Part shown: piece by piece, positions 1-14,234 of the stretch
Layout: each line of letters starts with the position of its first letter
Numbering within the stretch: the first letter of the stretch is position 1
Source: Pelecanus crispus
Lineage: Eukaryota; Chordata; Aves; Pelecaniformes; Pelecanidae
DNA length: 64,000 nt
Direction: 5' to 3'
Assembly (NCBI RefSeq): GCF_030463565.1
Contig: NC_134654.1
Location: 19,235,702-19,299,701 of the forward strand
Notes under the pieces: model-generated
The model's database searches: none
The model's input: the letters and a program-made list of their open reading frames with translations, nothing else
Told to the model about the DNA's origin: nothing
Program-made: the position numbers and the translations under genes

Positions 1-196
1 GAAAAAAATGCAAACAAATGCTGCACTGGACTGATTATGTTTTGAGTCCTGTGCGAATCATGAGGTCTTCAAGAAACCTCCAAAAGGGGGGGAGAACTAC
101 AAACGTTTCTGACATGCAGGAGTCTTGTCAAGATTCAGAGTCATCTTAACATGTCTGGCAATACGTAAAGGACAGCACAGATTTGTCTGAGATCAC

Positions 197-227
<31 letters not shown>

Positions 228-3200
228 TTTTTACAAAAAAAAGAGTTGTCAAAATATCAATACCAAAATCCTTTTGACACTGGCTACAAAAAAAAAAAAA
301 AAAAAAAAAAAATCAATGAAAACCAATTTACATCTACTACAAATAGAAAAGAATGTTGAGGCAGAAGGATGTCGCTTCTACGTTTTCACCTGGGTCATAC
401 ATAATAACCCCTGTAAAGGGCAGTCCCTCAGAGAAAAACAGAGCAAAATATCAGGAAAATGGTTCCCTTCTGCAGATATTCAGAATACCAACAGTCAGTC
501 AGTGAAATATCAAGAACAGGAGCAAAAAAATGAAGATGAGTCTCAGCAGTCAGAAAGACCACTATAGGTGTGTTAGAGAACAGCCAACCAGCAGGTCTGT
601 GATCAGAAAGCCACTGACGCTCAGCAAGAGTAATTACTGACAGATGTCCAAGACAGAGAAATAAATCTCTCCTCTGAGGACTCAAGTTCTTCAATGCTCA
701 TCTCCTACTCTACCTCAATTTATTTTTACTAATTGAATTAGCCTGTCATTAATTTGAGATGATACTCTTCTATTTGCATTTAATTGTCAGAAAAGGAACG
801 ATCCAACAGGCTATATTCAAATCCGCAAACAACCAACCCCCCTTGTGATAGGATCTGAAGTTTCTTACCTGTGTTCTTGGGTGACATTTATTACACAGCA
901 TTTTGTGAGGCAGCCCTGTTGCCAACAGGAACTGCCCGTTTGGATCATGACAAAACCGAACAGAGGAATGTGAAACAATTCACTTGTAATTTTTACAGTT
1001 GCTTCAGTTAGCAACATACAGTTCTTCATTGCTTGTTATGAAATAACTGAGTAAGATGCAAAGATGGGTCAAGGAAAAATGAACACGTTGCCCAGAAAAA
1101 AAGCAAACCAAAACAGAGAAGAAAGAAGTTTTCTCAGCAGAAGTCATGGAAAGCTAGCATGAACAAAAGCATTTATATACATGAAATATATATACACACA
1201 CATAATAGATAATATTATAAAAAGAAATTTAAAACTTTTCTGAGGATGGACTATAGCACTAGAAAAAAACCTGTAACATGCATCAGCAACATAGCATAGC
1301 ATATACCATAGCATCAGCTATGGGACTTTTTGGTATTATCATAAGCTGTTTATGCAACCTGAAACTTGCCGAGTACAAAAGCTTTGGAGTTTACTACTGA
1401 AAATAAAAGATGCTAATATAGCAACCATAAAACCTAAATATGGTGAAAAAATCTAGCCATTTTCTAACAGGATCCTAAGATATAAACAAAACTAAAAACT
1501 GTGAGTAGAAGTAGAGTTGAAGTATTAGTAGGCTGCAGCGAAAGTACATGTATTTCCCTTTCTCCCAAGGGCACGAACTTAAAATTTAAATCAGTCAACT
1601 TTCACACATCACCATTAACTTTTCTAATTCAAAATATTTTTGCAAAACACTTCTCCCCATAAAAATATTAATTTTAGAACATGTCTGTAAATAGAACTGC
1701 TACACAAATCCTACACTGCTAAATGCTTTCACTTCCTTGTGGTTGGCCACTGCTGGTAGATGACTTGAAAAGTTCAACTAATACAAAGCCAGCAACTCAA
1801 TGGTTTAATTAGTGTGTTGGCAGGCTCCATGGATTCAACTGAATTTTTAACTTTCTTCTAATCAGTTTCAAGGGACTATTTGTATTTTCCCCCATCACAT
1901 CCCCAATGGCACTTTTCATTCAAATTGCCTTTATTTTGCTTAATAAAGCTTTTTTTTTTTCCCCTCCCCAGAAAACACTTAGTAAGAAGCTATTTGCAGG
2001 ATTCAAACTGATTACTGCTGTAAGTACAATTATGCAAACTGACCTGTGACAAGTAACTCAGTGCATGGACTTTGTCATATACCGTTACAGAGCTCTCCAG
2101 TAATAATTCGGTTTGCAAATTTGGGGTCAGTGATGGTCTTCCTGTCTGACTGCACATGCGGCATTTTTTTTTAATTGTTTTCCTTCCTCTAGCTTTTAAG
2201 AGAAATGTTGATCAATATAAAAGCATCTTTTTTAATTCCAAAGGGGGAGCCTTGGCCCACTCTCAGGTTGGACAAGCTTTGAAGGCAGCATTATGAAATT
2301 AGTTTGTGTTAGTATGAGAATACCCTCAGGTACTGTATTTGGTAACACACTACCTCGGAGGCTTTTCAAGTCTCTTATTCTAACAGCCCCTGTACAACCA
2401 AAGCATGTTTCTGTAACGTCACATGATTCATACATTCCCATTCTTTCATTTCTCCTCTATTTTGATTAAACAAAAAAAGCAAATACAGATAAGAACAGGC
2501 TGCCTATAATTAACACCAGTAACAGTCTTCAATTACTTCTACAGATACCGCTTTCCATTCACAGATTTTCCACTTCTTCTGAAAAATCAGACATCCGTGA
2601 TTCTGTCCATCTTTACACAAACCTAAAAATGTAAACGTAGCTGAAAATCTCACCCTTTGTAATTTTCTTCCTTTGTAAGAAAAGACTGAAAGGCTACTAT
2701 TTCCAATATAAGAGTTACAGTAACTTCTTGCCGGGGTTTTAGTAGGGGAAGAAAAACATGTACCACAATACAGATGCATACGGAGTACTATTCATCACCC
2801 AGAAACTGTAATTGAATAAAGCAAGATTAGAATGGAGGTAAGCAGGAGAGGAGGAAGAATCACCAGACATCCAAAACAGGAACACATTTGTATCTCACAG
2901 TCTCCCTCCTGCTCCAATTTCCAATACAGAATTTTAAATTTACCATCTTTGAGAACTCATGGTTTCATTAGACCCATTAAATGCATCAACACTTTGCCAT
3001 TTTACACAACAAAAAAGATCTGACATAAAAAGTAATCGGAATTTGAAACAAGTGAATTTAAAACATCTACTAAGTATCCTCACAAACATTTTTTTCCTCC
3101 TTATTCCAGTTTCATGGGCTTTTTATTTTGTTTGGGTTTTTTTTGGAAGCAATGAGGCAAAGTAGGCAAATTAAGAAAAAAGTTCTTAAAAACAACATTC

Positions 3201-5720
3201 TGGAAGATCATAATTTTAAGTTAAACCCTTAATATCCTATTTCTAATGCTCAACAGGTTTTTAATTTGTCACTGAAAGTAGGTATTATTTACCTAAAATC
3301 CCAGAATAATTTGACATAATAGTTTAAGTAACTGGATCAGCTTTTTCCTCAATGCTTTTATGAATGACTACAAGGTTAAAGGCATTTCACGTCACAGATA
3401 AATGTTGAGCCACCAGTTCAATAGCAAGGTTTCGACGGTAGTGCCATTTCCTGAGCTCACCACTAGTTCCCATCCTTACGGCACCTCCCGTCCTGCCAGC
3501 AGGTGTTTGTATGACTAAGTGACAAACCAGATTAAGGAAATGACAGGAATGAAGAAAAATGACAAAACATTTTGAGGGCGGATTTTTGTAGCCAGATGAG
3601 TTCCCACACCCAGTTTACCACATGGGCTCACAAAGCGCTGTGCTACCAGAGGGAGAGGCCACAGCAAGTCCAGAATAAATGCCCAGAAGAGAAGGGGAGC
3701 ACAGCAGCTGCGGGAGCGCTGCTGCTGCTGAAATGCGAGCCCCGGCCTCCCCTTGCAAACGCACATCAGTCTCCGCTGTGTTCCCGTTACCCTGAATAAA
3801 CAACCTTGCAATAAGCGTGCAGTCGTGGCATGAAAAGCTTACAAGAACACTATGCACATTCACTAGAGCATTTTTAGACTTCAATTAGAGATGATCTTCT
3901 GGCTACGGCTTTTAGAAGCTATCTTAAAAAAAAAAAAAGTACCTTATTCCTGTATGTATATTTGCATCAAACTCATCAATCTTGACATAAAGTTATGTAA
4001 ATCTTTATCTTATGACCAGACTTTAAAAAATGCTGATTTAGGACTACTTTAGATATAGGTAGACGACAGCTATATGAATTACAGGAACAGTTATGTTTTC
4101 TACATATACGTAAAACCACACCTGCTGCTACCTCCACAGCTATCTTAATGTATATGAAAGTTCACAACCAAAGTGCAATCTGCTGAGGTATTTGTGTTCA
4201 AATCTTGCCCAGGCTTATAGTTGTGAGACCACACTAACATACTGAATCAGAACTTTCAGGATGTTACAAGACAAGAAACATTTTCACCTATAAGAATAAC
4301 GTACTGCAAACTGTACTTTCAGCTGCCTTTTTGGAGAAGAAAATGAAAGACAAGTCATGGGGATATATTTAATATGTTGCACTCTTTTATCCACAAGTAG
4401 TTTTATCTAATTTGGGATTAAAAACAGTACAAGAAGTATCCGAGCTGCTCTGTACAGATTCAGTCATCCCAGATCAACAGCTGAATCACAGGACAAACAC
4501 TACTGTACTATACTCAAAGCCAGGTTGAGCTTACCATGTGATGGTTTTTTTAAATAACGATAAAATCCTACTACAATATTATTTTATTTTTTGCTACTAA
4601 AGACAGCATCTCCTGTCTTAGTGTTACAGAACATTTTCATTTAAAAAATAGGTCACTTCAAGAACTGTTTTGAAATGATTGTTTAAATGAAGCTTACAAA
4701 CACAGGTAAAATTCTGCTGGAATGTCTTCTGACATTTACAAGGTTGACCATCCAAGAGGGAGCATATAGGATAGCAAAGAAATCTGTGAAAAGAACCATG
4801 AAGAAAACCTGATTTAAAAGCACCGGAAGCTTTTCCAGTGGTTTAAACACCATTCAACCTTTGCCGTCTCCTTCGCTCTTCCCTTCTCTATTTTGTCCTG
4901 GAACAACACAAATGACTTTGGGGGGTGCAGACACCTGTCAAGAATAATTGACTTGCAGGTGATCCTGGTTGCTCAAACATATAGAGGTTAAGTCATAATA
5001 ATGATGCACATGTCAAGTTGGGTCTGGCAAAAGGCATTTTAGGAAAATTGTAGCCATCATATATTACAGAAGAGCTTCTCCACTCCGGTTTAGTTCCTAA
5101 ACTTAGCCCATCACTAAAGATGGTGAGGTTTCTCCCATTTGAAGATTTCATAGATATCCCAAGGATGTTTTACTACTGAGGGTGGAGATAAAGAACAGGA
5201 AAACACACTAACTTTGGAAAAGTAGAATAGCCTATCTTGAAAAACAATGACTTCTTTAGTTAGCTTTAAAATAGCTTAAAAACATCTTTCTAGCAAAAGA
5301 TACATATATGCAGTTTTTCACTTAACTTGTTAAGAGCCAAGGAACCGATGTAACTAAATTAAGTAGCATTGTATCTCCGTATGAGATACCATGATTTTTC
5401 AATGTCTCTACTCACTGCGTATTCAGAGTGTATTCACCAAAGTTTTTTCCCCGCTTACAAATGCCATACATAATATTAGTCATATAAGAAATAATGCTTA
5501 AGACAGTATCTGTGGTCATCTCACTTCAGACCACATCCTCTCTTAAAGCTGGAGTAAGTAAGGTCTTTATGATACATGTTAAAATGTTCTCCACATGCGC
5601 ACACTTATTTAGCACAAAGCTATTAAAACCAGTAATTGACTGTAGTTGTATAATTCAGGTGTCCACAGAAATATATTTTAAGCATTCCCATACTGTCAGG
5701 TCACATACCATCTAAGGAAC
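1..5720. other. AT-rich stretch with no supported gene
   Basis: I see no exon chain, RNA gene or recognisable mobile element in this stretch. It contains homopolymer tracts (a T-run near 207-232 followed by A-runs near 233-242 and 287-312), a short TA/CA-rich patch near 1178-1200 and scattered A-runs. Small open frames here lack splice-site support and have no recognisable protein character. It could be intergenic DNA, or intron or 3' sequence of the minus-strand gene that begins near 16.3 kb; the sequence alone does not decide between these. Confidence 0.5.
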
Positions 5721-7266
5721 ATGAAGGTGCACGAGTTCACGGGACCTGATGAGATGCATCCGTGGGTCCTGAAGGAACTGGCAGATGAAGTTGCTAAGCC
5801 ACTATCCATCATATCTGAGAAGTTGTGGCAGTCCAGTGACGTTCCCACTGAGTGGAAAAGGGGAAACATAACCCCCATTTTTAAAAAGGGAAAAAAGGAA
5901 GACCCAGGGAACTACAGGCCAGTCAGTTTCACCTCCATGCCCAGCAAAATCATGGAGCAGATCCTCCTGGGAACTATGCTAAGGCACATGGAAAATAAGG
6001 AGGAGACTGGTGACAGCCAACATGACTTCACTAAGGGCAAATCATGCCTGACAAATTTGGTGGCCTTCTACAATGGGGTTACAGCATTGGCGGATAAGGG
6101 AAGAGCAACTGATGTCATCTACCTGGACTCATGCAAAGCATTTGACACTGTCCTGCATGACATCCTTGTCTCTAAATTAGAGAGACATGGATTTGATGGA
6201 TGGACCACTCGGTGGATAAGGAATTGGCTGGATGGTCACTCTCAGAGTTGGCTTGATGTCCCAGTGGAGACCAGTGACAAGCGGCATTCCTCTGTGGTTG
6301 GTATTGGGACTGGCACTGTTTTAACATCTTTGTTGGCAACACGGACGGTGGGATTGAGTGCACCCTCAGCGATTTTGCTGACAACACCAAGCTGTGTGGC
6401 GCAGTCGACACGCTGGAGGGAAGGGATGCCATCCAGAGGGACCTTGACAGGCTTGAGAGGTGGGCCTGTGCAAACCTCATGAAGTTTAACAAGGCCAAGT
6501 GCAAGGTCCTGCACATGGGTTGGGGCAATCCCAAGCACAAATACAGGCTGTGCAGAGAATGGATTGAGAGCAGCCCTGAGGAGGACTTGGGGGTGAGTGA
6601 GAAGCTCAACATGACCCAGCAATGTGTGCTCACAGCCCACAAAGCCAACCATATCCTGGGCTGCATCAAAAGAAGCATGACCAGCAGGTCAAGGGAGGTG
6701 ATTCTCCCCACTCTACTCCACTCTCATGAGACCCCAGCTGGAGTACTGCATCCAGCTCTGGGGCCCCCGACATAAGAACAACACGGACGTGTTAGAGCAA
6801 GTCCAGAGGAGGGCCACGAAGATGATCAGGGGCTGGAGCACCTCTCCTATGAAGACAGGCTGAGAGAGTTGGGGTTGTTCAGCCTGGAAAAGAGAACGCT
6901 CTGGGGAGACCTTATACTAGCCTTCCAGTACATGAAGGCAGCCTACAAGAAAGCTGGAGAGGGACTTTTTACAAGGGCATGTAATGATAGGACAAGGGGT
7001 AATGCCTTTAAACCTGAAAGACGGTAGATTTAATTAGCTATAAGGAAGAAATTCATTACTATGAGGGTGGTGAGGTACTGGAACAGTTTGCCAAGAGATG
7101 CTGTGGATGCCCCGTCCCTGGAAGTGTTCAAGGCCAGGCTGGATGGGGCTTTGAGCAACCTGGTCTAGTGGAAGGTGTCCCTGCATGGGGTGGGGGGGGT
7201 GGGGGTGGGGGGTTGGAACTAGCTTTAAGGTCCCTTCCAACCCAAACCATTCTATGATACGATACG
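5721..7266 (+). mobile_element. CR1 LINE, 5'-truncated and degraded (RT domain to 3' tail)
   Basis: This is a non-LTR retrotransposon fragment of the CR1 family, the main LINE of birds. Translation in shifting frames gives the reverse-transcriptase landmarks in order: [20 protein letters not shown], then [51 protein letters not shown] (the usual YLDFSKAFDTV block with two changes) and [18 protein letters not shown]. The FADD catalytic box reads FADN, so one metal-binding aspartate is lost. Frame changes near 6290-6340 and after 6770 break the open frame. The element ends in the CR1 3' region (ggtcccttccaacccaaacc) and the ATTCTATGATACGATACG tail. The N-terminal endonuclease half is missing, as is usual for 5'-truncated insertions. 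A G-rich run (7187-7213) lies just before the tail. It is an inactive relic. Confidence 0.93.
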
Positions 7267-10200
7267 TCAAAAACCATGAATCAGGGCTTTGACTACTACA
7301 GTAACAGTAAAAAAAATAAAATGGAAAACAGTAACGCAAGATGAATCTTAAATCTTACATTCTGGATCCTATGTTCTATTAAACAACATTTCAAAATTCT
7401 GTAAAATACTTAAGAGATTTTCAAAACTCAGCTAGCCACGGGCCCAAGTGACCTGATCCAAACCGGAAGTCTGCCCTGCAGAAGGCTGGATGAGATGACC
7501 TTCAGAGGTCCCTTCCAATCCATGTTAGTTTATGATTTTATAAAATAAAATGGAGAGTGGGGGCGTGTTTGTATAAGCATACATACACACAAACACGCTT
7601 GCCCTCTTTCTGTCTAGATATCCTAGCCAGTCTATAGGTAAAACTACACTGAGTACTGCACGTACAGCACGATTACAAACATCACTGAGTGGTAGACTGA
7701 TTTTGTTATCTTAAACACACATCAATTTTACATTTATATACAAGAAGTACAGAAGAAAGTATTGCTTTATGACTTAAGTGAGGCGGCAAAGATGTAAGAC
7801 TTCTCACACTTATCAGCTCTATCTGATCTCAGAAGCATCCAATTTATCTGTTGAATCCTCAGCTTAATGAAAACATAATCCTTACTACCCAGAGCTTTGA
7901 CTGCTGTAGTGGCGAGGAATCTCTTTGGAAGTATAAAGGGATGAAATATTAATTGCTTCTGCCAAGACATCAGAAGAGAGAGGAAACAGGCTTGTCCTGA
8001 GACAGGTAACCACTCAAACCACAAAAAACATTCAGGTTCACCATTCCTCTCTAACCCACATTTCATTTACCCATCTCAAACTGAAACTCCACTACTTCTA
8101 CCTTCGGAATTCCTCCTTTGATGCGTTTTCCCTTCTGCCATCCACTGATCAGTATTTTCAGTAGTGACTCATGAGAATGTGCTTAACATAACACATTGTT
8201 GAAACTCGTTCGGGATGCCTTGATTTAGAAGCCTAAAAGACACATCACTAACAACAGAGACAGGACATGAACATTTCTTGAAAAAGTAATGACAAGCATC
8301 ATCGCACTTATGATAGTATTTCATACTATTAAATCTTTCTTACAGACAAGCGATCATGCCTTATAAAAGGTACATTTGGAATTTACTATTTTACCACAAG
8401 ATAAAAAAAGAGGAAAGAGAAGCAACTTGAACAAGATGATCTACTAAGCCTGAAGAATTCAGAATGAAACCAGACTCCTACATCCTTGTTACATTCTTAA
8501 ATGTGTCTAGGTGCAGCATTCTGCTTCCTCCTGAACTTTTGACTGTACAATCAAGCCTTATAGACAGCATTCAGAATAAGAGCTGTAGATTTAAACAGCC
8601 ATTCTAAATGATAAGAAAATAGGGCATTAAACCACTTATTTTTTAGAGTAACCTACTCCAGTCTGTCTCACCTCAGTTCTAAACGCCCCCCAGTGGTGTC
8701 TGACAATCTACAAAACTACTTATTTCACAAAGAAAGCTGCAAGAGACATTTTATATAATTTTTTCCCAAGTTTTGTAGGTTTTTTAATACAAAAATAAAT
8801 TACAATCTAGAACAGATCACCTTTCCCCAACAAAACATATGAAGTTTTCATGTACTACTAAATTAATTGAGCTAAGAGCACAACCATAATTACTGTGATT
8901 TTAGAAAATTACTTCTTGTAAAGGCAAAATAATGGAATACAAGGTTATCAGTATAAAAACTGGTGCATTATGACTTAAGTTCTTTAGCTAATGCTTCGAA
9001 ATTTAAGTTCCACCACAGAACCCGTCCTTATTTGGATGGAAGTTTCCCAGTTTACATACTTAAATACTCACATTTCAAAAGATTTCATAGATCCACAGTT
9101 CTAAGGAAACCAACGGGGACAGTAAAGCAACATTACAAACACAAAACAGTGTTTTCACAGCCACTGCTTGCCTTTCACTATCAACCCATACAGAAATTTT
9201 CCTCATTTTCACAGTACTTAGGTCAAAAACCTATACTCAGTATTGCCAAGAATCCAACTAATTATTTTGCTTAAGAGTAATTCTTCGATGCATGTATTCT
9301 TAACATACCACTGGAACAACAGTGTACATTTTTATAGATTTAGTTCTGACATTTGAACATATTCAAGTTCAGCAATTCCCATAGACCCATAGCTGCAGAA
9401 AAACTTACTTGGTTGTTTTGACAAAAGCATAGCCATCACTCTTGTCATGTTCTTGGCAGAAGCAAGAATCTTGTTTCAGAATCATTACCATTCACTATTC
9501 TGCAAAAGTTATTGGGAAATACTAATGACAATATTCTGCTCTACATAAGTCAGATATTCAAAAGCATATGTTGATGTAACAACCCAAAATATATCATCCA
9601 CACATACTATAACATTACAAAAGGAAATTTTAAAAACTCTACTTTTCTCTTGACTTTTCCTCAGCATGAAGTGCTAGTCTAATGGGATGTTTTGGGGGAA
9701 ACACATTAGTATGGGCTGAATCATACTATATTCAAGTACTATGCACCAGAATAATCATTCTACCAGTAATTTTATGTAGTGAGCACACCTCAAAACATCA
9801 TGCATTTGCAGTATTAGTTTACTTCCACAAGAGTAAGTCATTAAATAATACAAATATTTTTAGTGTGCATTTATAAAGGCCCAAGAACTAGGCTGAACAG
9901 CCTGACAAGATGGTGCTCGAATGCCACAGAAGGGCAGAGCTCCTTACTGAAATAAGCTACTGCAGTTGCAGATTCTTCTGCTGATCTTGTAGACTTTGGA
10001 GGAAAACATAACTGATTATACCAAAGGCCGAGTCCTCTTCCCTTTTCACTGCGATAACATTGACAATAGAAAGCCTGAGTGCTGAAAGACAGTGCACTGA
10101 GAACTAGTGTCACTAGTCATACTTTTTCTGTGAGCCAAACTGAGTCATTTACATGAATGACTGCTTGGTAGTCAAAGAAAAATTTGAAAGGTACAGAGCA

Positions 10201-11480
10201 AAGAGAGAACACAGAAAGACATGGGAAGTGGCACTTTCATTTTTAGAAAGCTTCAACAAACTATCTTCTCTGCTTTATTTTAAAAAAAAAAGTGATCTGT
10301 GCCACATTTGGCAAAAGATATATTGTTAACAAGGTAGCACTGAATTTTTAGACTTCAAAAGCAGCAGAAGAATATTTAAGAGCAGCAGTTTCTTATAGCA
10401 GGTGAAGTGAAGTAGCTCATTAAAAAAACTGAATGTTGAGTGTAATGACCTAATTAGGGGAATTTCTCCATAGAGAGAGGCTGTTCTAATGAAAGTTGAT
10501 GGGAAAACCCAGCTGGCTTGAATACTGTAAGATCAAGACCTAAACACTTATGAAAGTGTGTGGTTAAAGAAAAAAAAAAAAAGAAAAAATCATCAGAAGA
10601 CTGGGAGTTTCTGTCTTTCTGACAAACTTATATTGAATACAATCACACTAATTTCACAGTTTCTCAGTTAAAAACTTTCCAGGATTACTCATACTTAGTA
10701 ACTACAAAACAAATTCGGAACTGCCAACGCTGTTCTGTTGAACTTCAGTTACTGAAAGTACGCCACAGTTATTTCATCTCCGTTAAGAGAAGAAAATAAT
10801 TAAGAGGCATTACATATCAGCTTAAGTAGTATCAAAAGCCAAAAGCAAGAGATCAAATTATTCAGTAACGAAATGTATTTAGATATATGACATAGTATCT
10901 AATCTTGATTACTCATTTGTTAGAAAGCACTAACACAACACACTATATAGTCCAGTGTTTTTACCCATCATTTTTAAGTGCATCAATAACCTGCAAGAAT
11001 ACCTTCCAGTACGTGGGATATGTTAAATCTGTTCCCTAAGAAAAAGCATTTCAAGAAAAGCATTCAGTATGGAAGCATGCTTGATGCTGCAACTGCTACT
11101 AGGATGTGGTTTTTATTTTAGCCCTTATGAGTTTTAAATAAAATGTGAGGAACTTTTTCATTAACACAACCTACAGAAAGTTAACAAATTCTGAATAAAC
11201 TTGAGCAATACCTATTAGCATTTTGGCTTGTTGTTTCTTGTTGCCTTTCCGAGAACTACATACAGACTCTAGCAGTCTCCACACACTCCACACACTTTAT
11301 TAATGTTAACATAACACAATAAAACTTTAGGTAATTAAGTTTAATGTGCTGTCCAACAAGTAACATGGAATTTCATACTACAACTTACAGTAATTCTGTA
11401 CAGTTCACAATACCCTCACAGCAATATTGTAATGGACCAAAAACTGCCCCATTATTGTTATGCAAGAGCTTGATTTTCTT
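7267..11480. other. Noncoding stretch with one CR1 tail fragment
   Basis: Apart from a short CR1 3'-end fragment near 7480-7540, I see no gene or RNA here. There is a short A-run near 10570. Small open frames on both strands lack splice sites of matching phase. Confidence 0.45.
7480..7540 (+). mobile_element. CR1 LINE 3'-end fragment
   Basis: The segment reads aaggctggatgagatgacct followed by a 'ccttccaatcc' block and a degenerate tail. This is the diagnostic last part of CR1 elements (GGATGACCTTNNGAGGTCCCTTCCAACC). Only the 3' end remains. Confidence 0.75.
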
Positions 11481-13751
11481 CTTGCTGGTCACCCTGAAAA
11501 GTAACACAATATCATAGTTACAATGTGACATTCAAATATCTAAATATGAAATATGTTTACATTGTTTCACAAAGTATGTCTAGGCACGTACATTCCCCTA
11601 ATACAATCTTCTAACTTTGAAATAATGGAAAATATTACAGTAATTCCATTTGTGCTTTAGTGTGTGCAATACACTAAGACCAACATCTTATGTTTTTATG
11701 ATGTATATGCATAGGTTTCACTGTAGTGAAATACAGATTAACATTTAGCATTACAGTACGGTAAATTATTTAATTAAGTGTCTTAGACTAATCAATCTTA
11801 ATTTTCTGTAAGGAAGAGTAGTGTTACACATTCACTTTCAAGTTACATTAGTGAAACAGTGGTTTGTCATGGTGGGGTGGGGTGATATGTGTGGGGTTGT
11901 TTTTTTTTTAATTAAAAACAACCTGTGAACACTAAAGACCAAAACCAATACATGTGGAGTCTTTTAGTTCAATTAAGGGTTTTTTTATAATTATTTTATA
12001 CTTTGGCCAGTCTTACAGAGTCCGAATACAGACTAATCAAAACAAAACACTGAAAATCAGTTTGTTGGTAGAGCACAGGAAGCTGTCATACTAAGCAGGT
12101 TATTTAATTTGTTTGTTTTAAATGTAATTTAAGTTTTACTTTCCCACTTGCTAAGAAACTCCTCAGCTGTTCACACTGGTGTCATGGTAAGTCTTCAGCA
12201 TTAACAGCTTGCTGGACATTTCCTCAAGACTGTTTATTTTCTATCCACATTAGGGAATTACACTTTACAACTGCCTTGTCTGGACAGTAATCATACAACT
12301 TTTCAGACAACAGATTAGTTAAGAGAAGATCCCATGATTGTGAGAAAAGTTGTGTAGCAAAAATCATTATAAAAGGAGTTACCACTACCATTTTAGGAGA
12401 GACAGGAACTGAAGCTGACGCCTACCTTCAAAGCAGGCTCTTACCAACTAATCACTTACTAATGACTGACACCAACTCATCCTACAGGTTTCAGTCTTGC
12501 TCACCAAACTGCTGTGACACTTTTGAGTATTTATTTTGTATTTGTATTCTGTTTCATTTCTTAGCGAATCAATGCAAGAAAAGATACGTTCTGTAATCAA
12601 ATCCCAGGAAAGTCAGTTCTGTCATGAGAGTCTGTCTCATTAATGAAGGCCCAGGTAAAGGAGTTTTTGAATCTCTATCAGTCAAATATTGCAGAAGTAA
12701 AAGAATCCCAAATCCCCCAAAGCTTCCTCAAAAAACCCTGTTCAGCTACTTTGACTCACCATTCTTCAATCATAATGTCAGAGTAAATAACAAACATTAA
12801 AGAAAAAAAACCCAATAAAATGTTTATTATCTGCTTTGACAGTTTTGCACGCGTTACATGTAAACCAGAAAAATAATGTGAATCTAGCTTGGTTAGTATT
12901 CTTAATGTTCAAGTTGGAAGTTAATAACAGAAGAAGCATTAGAGAACTGAATGTATTCAGGAACCTAACTGGACATGGTTCAGTAACACTTCCCTTTGGC
13001 TATGCCCTGCTAATAATACTTTTAAATCAAATTTCCATACATTCTTTTCTTCCTGTGTTATTTCAACATTCCAACTCTTCACAAAAGCCAAAACGCAAAA
13101 AAGCATACTATTTCACCTGGCTAGAATCTTGAAATCCCTGCTACTTGCCTGCCTCACTGTTTCTCCATCAACTTAATTCTCTACAACAGCAGCAACCTCT
13201 GAAAGCTAACATCAGCAGGCAAGACTCCATAAACAAGACAGAAACCAAACATTAAAGCCACTGATAAAGCAGGTGAGTTTAAGTGTTCTTGCTCCGTTCT
13301 CTTTGGTATTTCCAGTTCCTTAACAGTTACTGTTTAGCCAACCTAAAACTAGACTAGATAATAAAAGTCCTAGAATACAACAGCTGTTTTATGACTATTA
13401 ATTCACAATTTGTTAATAAAGCCCCTTCAACAAGACCTTGTTCTTTTCCTGGCCCTTATATAGCAGCATAGAATGAAAAGACGTACTCCATAAGGCCCAA
13501 AACAGTAACAGCCACAGGAAAACACGACACCCAAATGCCTGGAAAGCAGGAAATACCTGCCTTCATCTCCACCCTTCAATAGGAAGTGCAGTACCACACC
13601 TTTAAAAAACAAGAAGAAAAACAGTATACATCAACATAACCACTGTTCCTTTCCAAAGGAAAATCATTGTTTTCTACAACAATTAAGAGTTTTGCCCACC
13701 CATCTAAAACCACCAACTTAGTAATTGAGTTTAGTCTTACTTTTAAGACCC

Positions 13752-13870
13752 AAGTTCAGCTACCAACATGACTTTGGGCAAATCACTCGACCACTGCATG
13801 GTTATCCCACAGCTAATGAGAATCCCTCAGTACCATCACCACTCTACCTCACTGCTATACTGTGAACAAA
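13752..13870 (+). repeat. Possible ancient amniote MIR-like SINE
   Basis: The run 'tgactttgggcaaatcactc' resembles the core of MIR/CORE-SINE elements (ACCTTGGGCAAGTCACTT). The similarity is short and old and was judged by eye only. A repeat-library search would settle it. Confidence 0.35.
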
Positions 13871-14166
13871 GAACAAACCCAAAAGCATTACCAGTGATGT
13901 GGTGTGCATACACCGAAACGCAAAACAATTATTTTCCTCATACAGAGGCTATACAACTACTTCCGGTAAGTAAATGTTCCCTAGAATAACACAGTATGCA
14001 CTAGGATGTCTGTCCCATAAAACTCTTCTTGTTTTTGAATCTCTTTATTCTTAGACAGCTGTCATTTCTTAACTTTATACAATTACCACTGCAAACATGC
14101 CTGATCATTTGTCCAGCATCTTCACATAGATATCATGAGACTGTAACAATGCATCAAATACCTTAC

Positions 14167-14234
14167 CTTTTAGGGTAACAGATTTTTTTTCTTGTACCAA
14201 GCAACTTTTCACATATTTCTCACATCTCAGATGG
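14167..14234 (-). other. Candidate fourth exon of the unidentified gene
   Basis: On the minus strand a TTATTTCAG acceptor precedes a 68-bp segment that ends at an AAAAG|GTAAGG donor. One base completes the split ACN codon left by the exon at 15317-15439, and the next 22 codons are open (they begin HLRCEKYVKSC). Chance could explain an open frame this short, so it is only a candidate. Confidence 0.25.

Noticed and set aside
274-567. Lysine-rich 97-codon frame
   Set aside because: The lysines come from an A-run; no splice sites or homology features.
5721-6482. 253-codon frame considered as a host gene
   Set aside because: It is the CR1 reverse transcriptase with broken frame and FADN box.
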